A DNA stretch of 64,000 bases from RDXT01 sp033762375. GTDB lineage: Bacteria; Bacteroidota; Bacteroidia; J057. The DNA is taken from contig JANRLQ010000064.1 of assembly GCA_033762375.1 (NCBI GenBank), positions 1-64,000 on the forward strand, read 5' to 3'. Positions 1 through 8,750 of the stretch are shown piece by piece. The position numbers and the translations under genes were made by a program. The notes below the pieces were generated by a model, which saw only the letters and a program-made list of their open reading frames with translations, was not told the origin of the DNA and did not search any database. Every line of letters begins with the position of its first letter. Within the stretch, counting starts at the first letter, position 1.

Positions 1-24
1 TTTGCACGTGATGGCCGCATACCC

Positions 25-1059
25 TCACACTCCCATCACCACCCGTACCCCCTCAGCCGCGCTCCGACGGGCGGCCTCAATGACCCGGATGACCTGTGCG
101 CCTTCCTGGCCGGTGATATACCCGGTTTGTCCTGATCTGATGGCGGCATACAGGGCATCATAATACGCCAGGTAATTGCCGGGAATGGCGGGGATGGGCT
201 GCGGTGCAGCATCTGTATATAACACCCCCCACTGCGCCGGTGGTTCTTCGCCCCAGCCCGGGGATCCGGGCAACCGCCCTTGTTTGAGGGCTTCCTCCTG
301 GGTATCAAGACCGTACTTGATGTACGAGCCACGGGTGCCGAGGATCCGGTACCGGGGAGCCGGCTCGCGCATGAGGTACGTCGCGTGGAGCGTGGCCCGG
401 AAATCCGGATAATACAACGTAAGGTCAAAAGCATCTGCTGCCGTCGCACCGGGGCGCTCCCGGCGGATATCCGCCATTACCTGCTCCGGCGTGCCGAACA
501 GGGAGAGTGCTTCTTCGATAAGATGCGAACCCAGGTTGTAGAGGACATCCGTGCCAGGTGCCTCTGTTTCGCGCCAGGTAGCCTGCGGGATGGGCCGCCA
601 CCGGTCGTACCGGGAGGTAAACATCACGACATCCCCCAGTACGCCGCTGTTGATGAGGCCCCGTACAGTCTGCGAGCCACTGTCCCAGCGCCGGTTGTGA
701 TACACACTCAGAATACGTCCGCGCTCCTGTGCGAGGTGAACCAATATATCTGCCTCCTGGCTGGTGACGGTAAAGGCTTTTTCGACGACTACATGTTTGC
801 CTGCCAGCAGGGCCTGCCGGGCGTATGGGTAATGTGTAGGCTCCGGGGTATTAACCACCACCAACTCAATCGCGGGATCCTGGAGGATGTCTTCAATCCG
901 GGTCACGACCCGCACCTGCGGATACCCGCCAATGGAGACGGGCCCTCCGCGCCGCAGTACGACCTCCCACGAAAATCCCGGGTGGACCTGCAAAGAGGGT
1001 CCATGAAATACCTGGCCCGACATCCCGAAGGCCAGCATAGCGGTAGAAACAGGCTGCAT
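25..1059 (-). CDS. Gfo/Idh/MocA family oxidoreductase
   Basis: Predicted cytoplasmic NAD(P)-dependent dehydrogenase of 344 aa, the normal length for the family. The N-terminal Rossmann segment reads AFGMSGQVFHGP; the family's EKP motif appears as VVVEKAFT (about residues 91-98), keeping the lysine but with Ala where Pro is usual; and YNLGSHLIEEAL (about residue 174) is the usual start of the C-terminal substrate domain, as in YhhX-like members. The substrate, probably a sugar or cyclitol derivative, cannot be deduced. It is transcribed in the same direction as the glycosidase upstream (74 bp gap), so the two may be co-transcribed. The family call is secure, the substrate open. Confidence 0.9.
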   Translation of the reverse strand: MQPVSTAMLAFGMSGQVFHGPSLQVHPGFSWEVVLRRGGPVSIGGYPQVRVVTRIEDILQDPAIELVVVNTPEPTHYPYARQALLAGKHVVVEKAFTVTSQEADILVHLAQERGRILSVYHNRRWDSGSQTVRGLINSGVLGDVVMFTSRYDRWRPIPQATWRETEAPGTDVLYNLGSHLIEEALSLFGTPEQVMADIRRERPGATAADAFDLTLYYPDFRATLHATYLMREPAPRYRILGTRGSYIKYGLDTQEEALKQGRLPGSPGWGEEPPAQWGVLYTDAAPQPIPAIPGNYLAYYDALYAAIRSGQTGYITGQEGAQVIRVIEAARRSAAEGVRVVMGV

Positions 1060-1133
1060 GGGCAGAAGTTACAGCAAGTTTAGGAAAGAACAACCATCTG
1101 AAGCCGGAAGATTGTGCATTGCCCCCGACCAGG

Positions 1134-2501
1134 TTATTTCTCCAGCATCAAATACTGGTAGGGCGCCAGCGGGACACTGGTTTCCAGCGTGACGGCACTG
1201 CCGGTAAGCGCATCTGTCCAGGTTGTGTTTCGCAAAAAAGCTGGCAACACCAGGGTCTGATCCGTATTGCGGACATTCACCATGACCAGCAAGCGACTGG
1301 TGCCCAGGGTTTTCTCAAAACACACGACATCTGAATCGGCATAACTGGCGAGCGTGCCTTTACGGGCCGCATCAGACCGGGTATACACTGCCATCATGGC
1401 CGCATAGGCTGCCTGCATATCGGGGTTCTCGTCCCAGTTGACCGGTGAATTAGAGAAAAAAGGCAGGGTGCTCACCCGACCTGTCTCCTGACCTGTATAA
1501 AACAGTGGTACCCCTTCCATAAAAACCGCACAAACAGAGGCACCCAGGGCACCGGCTTTGCCATTAAACAGCACCATAGGCGTATTTTCCCAGGCAGACT
1601 GGTCATGGTTGGTGGTATATCTGAGGCGGTGTTTGCCGGACGGAAGGCTGCTGTACTCCGTCACATGGGTGGCATACAGGCTGGTAGCGGGCTCACCCGC
1701 GTATATTCTTTTCAGCCGGTCATAATAATCCCAGGCGTAGATCATGTCAAACCCTGCTGTAAAGTGATCACGCCGGCCTCCCTCTGCCAGCCAGATGCCC
1801 TGGCGATCAGGGAGGGTGTCGAGGGTAGCCAGGGCCTCCGTCCAGAAGTCAACCGGCACCCCGTCTGCATAATCACACCGGTATCCATCCACATTGGCCT
1901 CCAGCATCCAATAGCGCATGGCATCTATCATCGCCGCCCGCATCTGGGGATTGTCAAAATTCAGGTCTGCTACATCCATCCAGTTGGTGCCGGCAGGATG
2001 GGTGATCGCGCCTGCGGCGTCCTGGGTGTACCAACTTTTGTTGGCGACGGTCCAGGGATGGTCCCAGGCTGTATGATTGGCCACCCAATCCATGATCACG
2101 GCCATGCCCCGTGCATGTGCCTGGTCTGTCAGGGCCCGAAGGTCACTCAGCGTTCCATATTCGGCCCCAATAGCTTTATAGTCCCTGACGGCATAGGGAG
2201 AATTGACTGAGTTTACGGTACCAATCGGGTGAATCGGCATCAGCCAGATCACATTCACGCCCAGTTTTTTGAGTGCATCCAGCCGGCTGATCACCCCCTG
2301 AAGGTTCCCGCCGCTGCTGAACCCCCGAAGGTTGACCTCATACATCACCATATCCTCTACGGCCGGCACACCTGAAAAAGGGGTACCATACTGCTGGTAC
2401 CCTGTAACGGGTGGATCTATCGGGGTTGGTGCCTCATCCCCACAGGCCGATAAGGCCATACACACGCACCATAACCAGGTTAATTGTACTGATTTGTTCA
2501 T
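1134..2501 (-). CDS. GH13 alpha-amylase family lipoprotein
   Basis: Glycoside hydrolase of the alpha-amylase clan, 455 aa. A signal peptide ends in the lipobox LSAC (Cys20), so the protein is expected to be lipid-anchored. The four GH13 regions are visible: DWVANHT (138-144), GYRCDYA with nucleophile Asp210, WLAEGG with acid/base Glu240, and NHD (298-300). It should therefore be catalytically active on an alpha-glucan or maltooligosaccharide. The C-terminal 60 residues look like the usual beta-sandwich domain. No SusC/SusD pair, MalT-like regulator or starch-binding module is next to it, so it does not sit in a classical starch-utilisation locus. Exact specificity (amylase, neopullulanase, glucosidase) cannot be called. 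Confidence 0.93.
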   Translation of the reverse strand: MNKSVQLTWLWCVCMALSACGDEAPTPIDPPVTGYQQYGTPFSGVPAVEDMVMYEVNLRGFSSGGNLQGVISRLDALKKLGVNVIWLMPIHPIGTVNSVNSPYAVRDYKAIGAEYGTLSDLRALTDQAHARGMAVIMDWVANHTAWDHPWTVANKSWYTQDAAGAITHPAGTNWMDVADLNFDNPQMRAAMIDAMRYWMLEANVDGYRCDYADGVPVDFWTEALATLDTLPDRQGIWLAEGGRRDHFTAGFDMIYAWDYYDRLKRIYAGEPATSLYATHVTEYSSLPSGKHRLRYTTNHDQSAWENTPMVLFNGKAGALGASVCAVFMEGVPLFYTGQETGRVSTLPFFSNSPVNWDENPDMQAAYAAMMAVYTRSDAARKGTLASYADSDVVCFEKTLGTSRLLVMVNVRNTDQTLVLPAFLRNTTWTDALTGSAVTLETSVPLAPYQYLMLEK

Positions 2502-2577
2502 ATATCTCCGATAAAATGGGGGGAAATATACAACTTATCAGGCGCAATCCCGGACAAAAGTTTTAACCCGTCATCGG

Positions 2578-3579
2578 CTATTCCCGCCGTGATGTCTTCA
2601 CAAAAGCATCCAGCTGGCGACCGGTGCTTTCAAAATCAAATGCCTCCCAGACTACAAAATACCGCTCAGGATCAAGGACAAAGGGGTAGGCAGCTTTGGC
2701 GATTTCGAGGCGGGACTGGTCAAAACTATACAGGTCCATCAGCGCTGCTACCTGGCGGCTGGAGACAGGCAGTGAATGGAGCACCCACTTGCCGAGCAAT
2801 ATTTTTGTCTTGTCAAATGATTGATCGTCAACCAATTGTTTTGCCAGCTCAAAGGTAGCAGCATCACAAGCGCGGGTATATCCCCGGTCCACCTGCACCA
2901 GCGGCCCCTGCCGCATACAATGGATTGCCACCTCCTCTACGGTCGAGGCAAAATCAAAACTTGTGACAATGATAACATACAGCTCCGGGTCCCGCACGTA
3001 TTCATATGCTTCCAGGGCCAGGGATTTGCGGCTGGACTCAAACGAAAGCAAGGCCAGCAGGTCCCGCACTTGCTCAGAGGTGGGAGCCAGGTCGGGGAGC
3101 GCCTGCCGGATCAGGGCCAGGCGTGCCTGGTCTGAGTACCGGGTGCGGAGACTGGTCATGAGATCGGTGAATAGTGATGCATCATAAGCAGGCCGGGGAG
3201 CAGGCTCATAGGAGGATCCTCCGTTCCCGGGTGGATATGGTGGCGTGGTGCGGGAGGGAAAAGGTACAGCCCCCGCGTAGCGGAGTTCATTGCCTTCTTC
3301 ACTGATGACCAGGTCATAGGTAGTCAGGGCTCCAGGCTCCAGCGGTACCTCCTCAAACACCAGCGGTGTCTGGGACGGTGCGTAGTAGACGTACAACTCC
3401 ACCGCCCCATCCGGGAGCCGGGTGAGGGTATGGGATGAGCGGTATGCGGTCCTGGCCACACGTCCGGGGATTTCTACGGCAAAAGTCAGGGCTGCATCTG
3501 TCCGGATCGTAAGGTCCGCAGCGGTGATACTGGCAGCAGAAAGCAGAAGGAGGCAAATCGTCAGGTAATACTTGTTCAT
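2578..3579 (-). CDS. Exported protein with two DUF4476 domains
   Basis: 333 aa with a clear signal peptide (hydrophobic segment to about residue 20, then ADLTIRTD). An N-terminal beta-rich part (about 20-110) leads through a Pro/Gly-rich linker (about 115-130) to two related helical units, at about 137-216 and 235-330. Both carry the DUF4476 signature: LLSFESSRKSLALEAYEYV with D..LY and SFDFAST in the first, and LYSFDQSRLEIAKAAYPFV with ERYFVVWEAFDFEST in the second. DUF4476 is widespread in Bacteroidota with no known function. The flanking genes (GH13 enzyme, peptide deformylase) give no clear functional hint. Confidence 0.85.
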   Translation of the reverse strand: MNKYYLTICLLLLSAASITAADLTIRTDAALTFAVEIPGRVARTAYRSSHTLTRLPDGAVELYVYYAPSQTPLVFEEVPLEPGALTTYDLVISEEGNELRYAGAVPFPSRTTPPYPPGNGGSSYEPAPRPAYDASLFTDLMTSLRTRYSDQARLALIRQALPDLAPTSEQVRDLLALLSFESSRKSLALEAYEYVRDPELYVIIVTSFDFASTVEEVAIHCMRQGPLVQVDRGYTRACDAATFELAKQLVDDQSFDKTKILLGKWVLHSLPVSSRQVAALMDLYSFDQSRLEIAKAAYPFVLDPERYFVVWEAFDFESTGRQLDAFVKTSRRE

Positions 3580-3709
3580 GGCTTATATCAGTAGGGTGTT
3601 TCTCCTGATACGGCCAAAAGTATTCCGGGATGGCTCATATCCAGCCAGTTGCCCCCTGCAATGTACGTCCGTGTATGCCGCCTGAATAACCGTGCCGGAC
3701 CGCTGAGCA

Positions 3710-4354
3710 TCAGGGCTGGCGACGGGCCGACCTGATTTCCGCCTGCAAATGGTCTATGTACAGAATCCCGCTCAGGTGGTCTATTTCATGCTGAAAAATC
3801 ACCGCCGTAAACCCTGATACCGTATCCCGGAGGTGGGTTCCGGTCATGGTGTCGTATTCAATCGCGATCCGGGCCGCCCGGATATTGAGGGTTTCACGGC
3901 GATCGGGGATGGAAAGACACCCCTCCGGGCAGGGTTGTGTTTCAGGCGAATACCACTTGATCACGGGATTCAGATATACCTCAAAAGGGAAATGTTCCTT
4001 GTCAAAACGCTGGACCCAGATGATCTTGCGCAGGATACCGACCTGCGGCGCGGCAATACCCACTCCCAGGGTCATGCTGTCCCGGACCGTGCGATACAAC
4101 CTCCGCACCATGTGCTGCAGGACAGGATCTGTCGGGTCAGCTGCTATAGGTCGGCTTTTGCGGCGCAGCACCAGGGAGTCTGCCCGATCTGTGATCAGGA
4201 GCACCCGCATCGGTGTCAGGGTATCCGCTGCCAGGATCAGGGATTGTTCGGCATGGGTGAAGGTACGGCGGCCGCTGAGGGCCTCCCATACCTGCTGGCT
4301 TCCGGGACTCAGGAACAGGCCGATGCCCAGGAGGGTAATGAAGAGGAATTTCAT
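3710..4354 (-). CDS. Peptide deformylase-like protein with an N-terminal signal sequence
   Basis: The three peptide deformylase motifs are intact: GVGIAAPQ (97-104), EGCLS (144-148) and QHEIDH (188-193), supplying the metal ligands Cys146, His189 and His193 and catalytic Glu190. A functional Fe/Zn deformylase fold is therefore expected. I chose the ATG at 4354 (214 aa) over the one at 4387 because it places a textbook signal peptide (MKFLFITLLGIGLFLSP) at the N-terminus. Ordinary Def is cytoplasmic and has no such leader; here about 45 extra residues precede the catalytic domain. The protein may act in the periplasm or be membrane-attached, with an unknown substrate. The ORF continues 11 codons upstream. 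Confidence 0.85.
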   Translation of the reverse strand: MKFLFITLLGIGLFLSPGSQQVWEALSGRRTFTHAEQSLILAADTLTPMRVLLITDRADSLVLRRKSRPIAADPTDPVLQHMVRRLYRTVRDSMTLGVGIAAPQVGILRKIIWVQRFDKEHFPFEVYLNPVIKWYSPETQPCPEGCLSIPDRRETLNIRAARIAIEYDTMTGTHLRDTVSGFTAVIFQHEIDHLSGILYIDHLQAEIRSARRQP

Positions 4355-4613
4355 GGGTAAGGAAGGGGTGAATGAATACGGTTGCAAGTATCGGACGGGT
4401 TAAAGTATGTATCAGCGACAACACAAACAATACCTTATGCAGGACCACACGGTTTCGGGACAAGTATCTGGTTCTGATCGTACAAAAACAAATCAAGAAC
4501 GCTCACGGGCCTCCGGGAATCAAAACAGCACACGCTCCGGCCCAAAAAGGTCCGGGCAGGTGCCATTAACATTTTTTGCAAAAGAAAAGAACCCTATACC
4601 TGCTTCGTCTGGT

Positions 4614-4644
4614 TTTGACCATACCCCACTTCCCCTTATCTTTA
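4614..4644 (+). promoter_or_regulatory. Bacteroidota-type promoter for hmgA
   Basis: TTTG at 4614-4617, 19 bp spacer, then TATCTTTA at 4637-4644. This matches the primary sigma-factor consensus of the phylum (TTTG-N19-TAnnTTTG) with one mismatch in the last base. It lies 38 bp upstream of the hmgA ATG. The rest of the 4355-4681 gap shows no other recognisable element. Confidence 0.5.
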
Positions 4645-4681
4645 CCATACCCCCGAATGTTTGGCAACAACGACTTGTAAC

Positions 4682-5836
4682 ATGCCTGTTTATCACACCC
4701 TCGGCCAGATACCGCCCAAACGCCATACGCAGTTTGAAAAACCCGGCGGCGGCCTGTATTATGAACAACTCTTCGGTACCATCGGATTTGAGGGCATGGC
4801 CTCGCTGATGTACCATGTCCACCGCCCGACGACGGTGCGCGAAATCCTCAGTACCAAGCCGGTCCAGCCCTCCATCGCGATCGAGCATAACCTGCGCTCG
4901 CTCATGCTGCGGGGGTTTGACGTGCCACCAACTGATGACTACCTCGACAGCCGGGTACCCGTCCTCGTCAACCAGGATGTGCATATCGTGCTGGCGGCCC
5001 CCCGGCAGTCGCTGCGGGACTATTTTTATAAAAATGCCGATGCCGACGAGCTCCTGTTTATCCACGAAGGCAGTGGCACCCTGCGTACACTCCTGGGCCA
5101 GATCCCCTTTGAGTACGGAGATTATCTCCTGATCCCGCGGGGTATGATCTATCAGATCGAGTTTGACACGCCCGACAACCGGCTCCTGATCGTAGAGTCA
5201 TTTCACCCGATCTATACCCCCAAACGATACCGCAACTGGTTTGGGCAGCTCGGTGAGCATGCACCCTTTTGTGAGCGGGACTACAAACTCCCCCGCAACC
5301 TGGAGACCCACGACGCGCAGGGAGATTTTGTGATGAAAATCAAAAAACAAGGGATGCTCCACGAACTCCTCTACGGCAACCACCCCTTTGACGTCGTAGG
5401 ATGGGACGGGTATAATTTTCCCTATGGATTTTCGATCCACAACTTTGAGCCGATTACAGGCCGGGTACACCAGCCCCCGCCAGTCCACCAGACCTTCGAA
5501 ACGAGCCGGTTTGTGGTGTGCTCATTTTGCCCCCGGCTGTATGACTACCACCCCAAGGCCATACCGGCCCCCTACAACCACTCCAATATTGACTCCGACG
5601 AAGTTCTCTATTATGTGGACGGGGACTTTATGAGCCGCAACCATGTGGAGCGTGGATACATGTCCCTGCATCCGGGCGGGATCCCCCACGGCCCACATCC
5701 GGGCGCGTACGAGCGCAGCATAGGCCAGCGCGAGACCCGTGAGTTGGCTGTCATGGTGGATACCTTCAGCCCGCTGAAAGTCACTGAGCAGGCCCTGGCC
5801 CTGGACGATGGTACCTACTACCAGTCGTGGATCTGA
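4682..5836 (+). CDS. hmgA: Homogentisate 1,2-dioxygenase
   Basis: Opens the aromatic ring of homogentisate to give maleylacetoacetate in tyrosine/phenylalanine breakdown; a cupin-fold, non-haem Fe(II) enzyme. 384 aa, slightly shorter than the 430-445 aa proteobacterial and animal forms, as is common in Bacteroidota. The start MPVYHTLGQIP was preferred to an ATG 7 codons upstream. Candidate iron ligands are in PYNHSNIDSDEVLYY (His300 and Glu307 or Asp306) and HPGGIPHGPHPG (His336). The flavin reductase follows 39 bp later and a CoA-transferase subunit that can activate the end product acetoacetate lies further downstream. Maleylacetoacetate isomerase and fumarylacetoacetase are not in the window. 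Confidence 0.93.
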   Translation: MPVYHTLGQIPPKRHTQFEKPGGGLYYEQLFGTIGFEGMASLMYHVHRPTTVREILSTKPVQPSIAIEHNLRSLMLRGFDVPPTDDYLDSRVPVLVNQDVHIVLAAPRQSLRDYFYKNADADELLFIHEGSGTLRTLLGQIPFEYGDYLLIPRGMIYQIEFDTPDNRLLIVESFHPIYTPKRYRNWFGQLGEHAPFCERDYKLPRNLETHDAQGDFVMKIKKQGMLHELLYGNHPFDVVGWDGYNFPYGFSIHNFEPITGRVHQPPPVHQTFETSRFVVCSFCPRLYDYHPKAIPAPYNHSNIDSDEVLYYVDGDFMSRNHVERGYMSLHPGGIPHGPHPGAYERSIGQRETRELAVMVDTFSPLKVTEQALALDDGTYYQSWI

Positions 5837-5875
5837 GACCGCCGCCGATTATCTTTTCCCTGATTGATTATTCGC

Positions 5876-6784
5876 ATGCAACACATACACAGCCTCGATC
5901 CCGGGACGCTCTCCACCCCCGTGCTGCAACAATGGTTGCAGGCAGCCGTAGCTCCTCGTCCGGTGGCGTTTGTCAGCACGACAGACGCCGCCGGGCAGGT
6001 CAACCTCAGTCCCTTCAGTTTTTATAACCTGTTCAGCTCCAATCCGCCCATCTTGGTTTTCTCACCCGCGCGGCGGGGCACAGACGGAACCACCAAACAT
6101 ACCCTGGACAATGTCCTGGAGGTGCCGGAGGCAGTGGTGAATGTCGTCCCCTATGCCATCGTAGCGCAAATGTCACTGGCCAGTACGGAGTATGAAAAAG
6201 GGGTCAATGAATTTATCAAATCGGGTCTGACACCGGTCCCCTCAGACCTCGTGCGGCCGCCCAGGGTCGCGGAGTCGCCTGTGGCGTTTGAGTGTGTGGT
6301 GGACCAGGTGATCTCCCTCGGGGCATCCGGCGGGGCTGGCAACCTGGTCCTGGCCCGTGTGGTGCGCATACATGCCCATACCGCCTGCCTGACACCCGAG
6401 GGCCTGCCTGACACGACCCGCCTGGACCTCGTCGCCCGGATGGGGGGCAACTGGTACTGCCGGGCATCTGGTGATGCACTTTTTGAAATCCCCAAACCCC
6501 TGCGTACGCGGGGGATCGGGGTGGACCAGCTCCCGGCCCCGGTGCGCGAGAGTACCGTCCTCACCGGAAACGAACTGGGCCGCCTCGGCAATGCCGAACG
6601 TGTCCCGGATGCCGCCGACCTTGAAGCCTTGTACACCGACCCGGATGTGATCTCCCTACTGAGCCGTCCGGCTGAGGCAAACACTCCGGAAGCATGGCAC
6701 CGGCTGGCACAACGTCACCTGGCAGCGGGTCATACTGCCCATGCCCTGGCCCTTTTGTTTTTTGCGGAAAAAAACCGAACCTGA
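5876..6784 (+). CDS. Flavin reductase family protein
   Basis: 302 aa. The N-terminal 200 residues are a flavin reductase-like (split-barrel FMN-binding) domain: APRPVAFVSTTDAAGQVNLSPFSFYN near residue 26, read here as two pieces, is the family's flavin-binding segment, and SLASTEYEKGVNEF is also typical. The C-terminal 100 residues form a helical extension found in the Bacteroidota subgroup. It probably reduces or binds FMN, perhaps for an oxygenase. The start ATG at 5876 is chosen over a TTG four codons upstream. It sits 39 bp behind hmgA in the same direction, so a role in aromatic breakdown is likely but unproven. Confidence 0.85.
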   Translation: MQHIHSLDPGTLSTPVLQQWLQAAVAPRPVAFVSTTDAAGQVNLSPFSFYNLFSSNPPILVFSPARRGTDGTTKHTLDNVLEVPEAVVNVVPYAIVAQMSLASTEYEKGVNEFIKSGLTPVPSDLVRPPRVAESPVAFECVVDQVISLGASGGAGNLVLARVVRIHAHTACLTPEGLPDTTRLDLVARMGGNWYCRASGDALFEIPKPLRTRGIGVDQLPAPVRESTVLTGNELGRLGNAERVPDAADLEALYTDPDVISLLSRPAEANTPEAWHRLAQRHLAAGHTAHALALLFFAEKNRT

Positions 6785-6835
6785 GCGGCCGTCCATTCAA
6801 TATTTGTTAGGTTGTACTTCGATTAAGCTCCGTAT

Positions 6836-7546
6836 ATGAATAAGGTGTATGCTGATGCCCACGCCGCGATCCACGATATCCCGGACCACGCGACCCTGAT
6901 GGTGGGGGGATTTGGATTGTGTGGCATCCCGGAAAACTGTATCGCAGCCCTGGTCGAGCGCGGGGTCACCGGGCTGACCTGCATTTCCAACAATGCTGGT
7001 GTGGACGACTTTGGGTTGGGGCTCCTGCTCCGGCACCGGCAGATCCGCAAGATGATCTCCTCCTACGTGGGTGAAAATGCAGAATTTGAGCGGCAAATGC
7101 TCAGCGGCGAACTGGAGGTGGACCTGATCCCACAGGGCTCCCTGGCGGAGCGGTGCCGGGCTGGCGGGGCGGGAATCCCGGCGTTTTTTACGCCTGCGGG
7201 ATATGGGACGGAGATCGCCGAAGGCAAGGAGGTACGGGTGTTTGATGGAAAACCTCATATCATGGAGACGGCCCTGACCGCTGATTTTGCCCTCGTAAAA
7301 GCCTGGAAAGGGGATACTTACGGAAATTTGGTCTTTAAACACACGGCGCTCAACTTTAATGGGGTCATGGCCATGGCTGGCAAGATCACCATCGCAGAGG
7401 TAGAGGAGCTGGTGGCTCCGGGTGAGCTTGATCCTAATTTTATTCATATTCCGGGCATTTTTGTGCAGCGAATTTTCCAGGGTGCCCACTACGAAAAACG
7501 TATTGAGCAGCGCACCGTGCGTGAACGCCCCAGCCCTCATGAGTGA
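6836..7546 (+). CDS. scoA: 3-oxoacid (succinyl-CoA:acetoacetate) CoA-transferase subunit A
   Basis: 236 aa, full length for subunit A. The oxyanion/CoA-binding motif GGFGLCGIPE lies at about residues 24-33, with SNNAGVDDFGLGLLL and FTPAGYGT also as in the family. It would pair with subunit B, which holds the catalytic glutamate, to move CoA from succinyl-CoA to acetoacetate, the end product of homogentisate breakdown; this fits the upstream hmgA. The B subunit, normally the next gene, is absent: the following ORF overlaps the 3' end by 8 bp and is unrelated. Either scoB lies elsewhere or this locus was rearranged. Confidence 0.92.
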   Translation: MNKVYADAHAAIHDIPDHATLMVGGFGLCGIPENCIAALVERGVTGLTCISNNAGVDDFGLGLLLRHRQIRKMISSYVGENAEFERQMLSGELEVDLIPQGSLAERCRAGGAGIPAFFTPAGYGTEIAEGKEVRVFDGKPHIMETALTADFALVKAWKGDTYGNLVFKHTALNFNGVMAMAGKITIAEVEELVAPGELDPNFIHIPGIFVQRIFQGAHYEKRIEQRTVRERPSPHE

Positions 7547-8141
7547 GCCTGTTGTCATCCAGCTCCCCTATCCGGTGCAGGTGATTCGGTTTGTGCGCCT
7601 GGTACAAAGCTGGACCAAGGCAGCCTATCGGGCCCTGCCCTCCCGTACCCCCATATGGACCCCTGAGGCCCGCCTCCACAATGGAGCTTTTCAGAACGGC
7701 ACCCTTTATCTCCGGCCCGGCAGCCTCCGGGCAGGGAGACCGGATCAGGCGGATACCCTTCTCCTGGAGGATACCCATCACAGCACCTGGCTCCGGCTCC
7801 AGGGCAGTGCTCATGCCCTACCCTATTTCCTGCGGCTCCGGCAGCCAGATGATCTGGTTGTGGTCGAAATGGCTGATACCTATTATCCACAGTTTGGGTC
7901 ACCTGCCCGGGACCGGTTTGATATCACCCCGCTATGGCCCGGCAATAACCTGGCTATCACCATCAACGCCCGCTACTGGCATACGCTGGCCGACGCTGGC
8001 ATGGATACCCATTATACCGAGTATTACCTTTACATGGCCCATCTCGGTTTTGTTGATTGTTATACCGAGGCAGCAGATCTGGGGATGCATGAGGTATTTA
8101 ACCCTGAAAAAGTACTGGACTTCCGTAAAATGCTGTATTAA
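7539..8141 (+). CDS. Uncharacterised 200-aa protein
   Basis: I do not recognise this family. The ATG at 7539 overlaps the scoA stop by 8 bp, and the next gene begins 4 bp after this stop, so three genes appear translationally linked. No signal peptide or membrane segment is visible. The protein is rich in aromatic residues and His, especially in the second half (MADTYYPQF, ARYWHTLADAGMDTHYTEYYLYM), and Pro/Arg-rich near the N-terminus. A longer in-frame ATG at 7422 exists inside scoA but is unlikely. Function unknown. Confidence 0.7.
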   Translation: MSEPVVIQLPYPVQVIRFVRLVQSWTKAAYRALPSRTPIWTPEARLHNGAFQNGTLYLRPGSLRAGRPDQADTLLLEDTHHSTWLRLQGSAHALPYFLRLRQPDDLVVVEMADTYYPQFGSPARDRFDITPLWPGNNLAITINARYWHTLADAGMDTHYTEYYLYMAHLGFVDCYTEAADLGMHEVFNPEKVLDFRKMLY

Positions 8142-8145
8142 TCCT

Positions 8146-8565
8146 ATGTCGGCACAGTTCCCCCCGGATTTCTATGAATGGCTCCGGACACATACCCGCA
8201 CGGGTGTCAAAGGCGGCCTGGTACGCCCCGGATTTTTGGAGATATGGATCGTCACGGTCGGGCAGCGGGTATTTGCCCGGTCGTGGGACCGGAGTGCCCG
8301 GAGCTGGTTTACTACCTTTGTGGCGGAGGGCATCGGCGAGCTCCGATACGGCTCACAAGTCATCCCGGTGCTGGGACACCAGGTACCACCGGGTGATCCT
8401 GTACAAGCTGAAATACATGCCAGCTACCGCGCCCGATATACCGACCCAGATGCCCTGCCGTACGTCACGGGCATCACCCAGCCTGAATATGAGGCTTATA
8501 CGCTGGAATTTTTGCCAGACGCCGGACGGGAGCCATATCAGACCGACGACCTCCCTCCCCCTTAA
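8146..8565 (+). CDS. DUF2255-like small protein
   Basis: 139 aa. The middle (LEIWIVTVGQRVFARSW, then RSWFTTFVAEGIGELRYGSQ) follows the pattern of DUF2255 and related small beta-barrel, nitroreductase-like (DUF385) folds: a strand containing W..TV...V..RSW, then an aromatic, then a Gly-rich turn. No catalytic motif is clear and the function is unknown. It starts 4 bp after the preceding gene. The gap 8566-8750 after it is AT-rich and shows nothing I can name. Confidence 0.65.
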   Translation: MSAQFPPDFYEWLRTHTRTGVKGGLVRPGFLEIWIVTVGQRVFARSWDRSARSWFTTFVAEGIGELRYGSQVIPVLGHQVPPGDPVQAEIHASYRARYTDPDALPYVTGITQPEYEAYTLEFLPDAGREPYQTDDLPPP

Positions 8566-8750
8566 CAGCTACCAGCACTGCTTCATAGTTTGGGAGTGGT
8601 AAAGGCACATTATAACATCGTTAGAATTTATTTTATTATTAAAATTTCATTTCCCACTTCATATGCCAGCAGGCTGCCCCGGAGCGGGTGTATGTATTTC
8701 CTTTCCTGATAATTTTTTACCTGCTTTACTGCTCATTGCCATTTGCCGAT

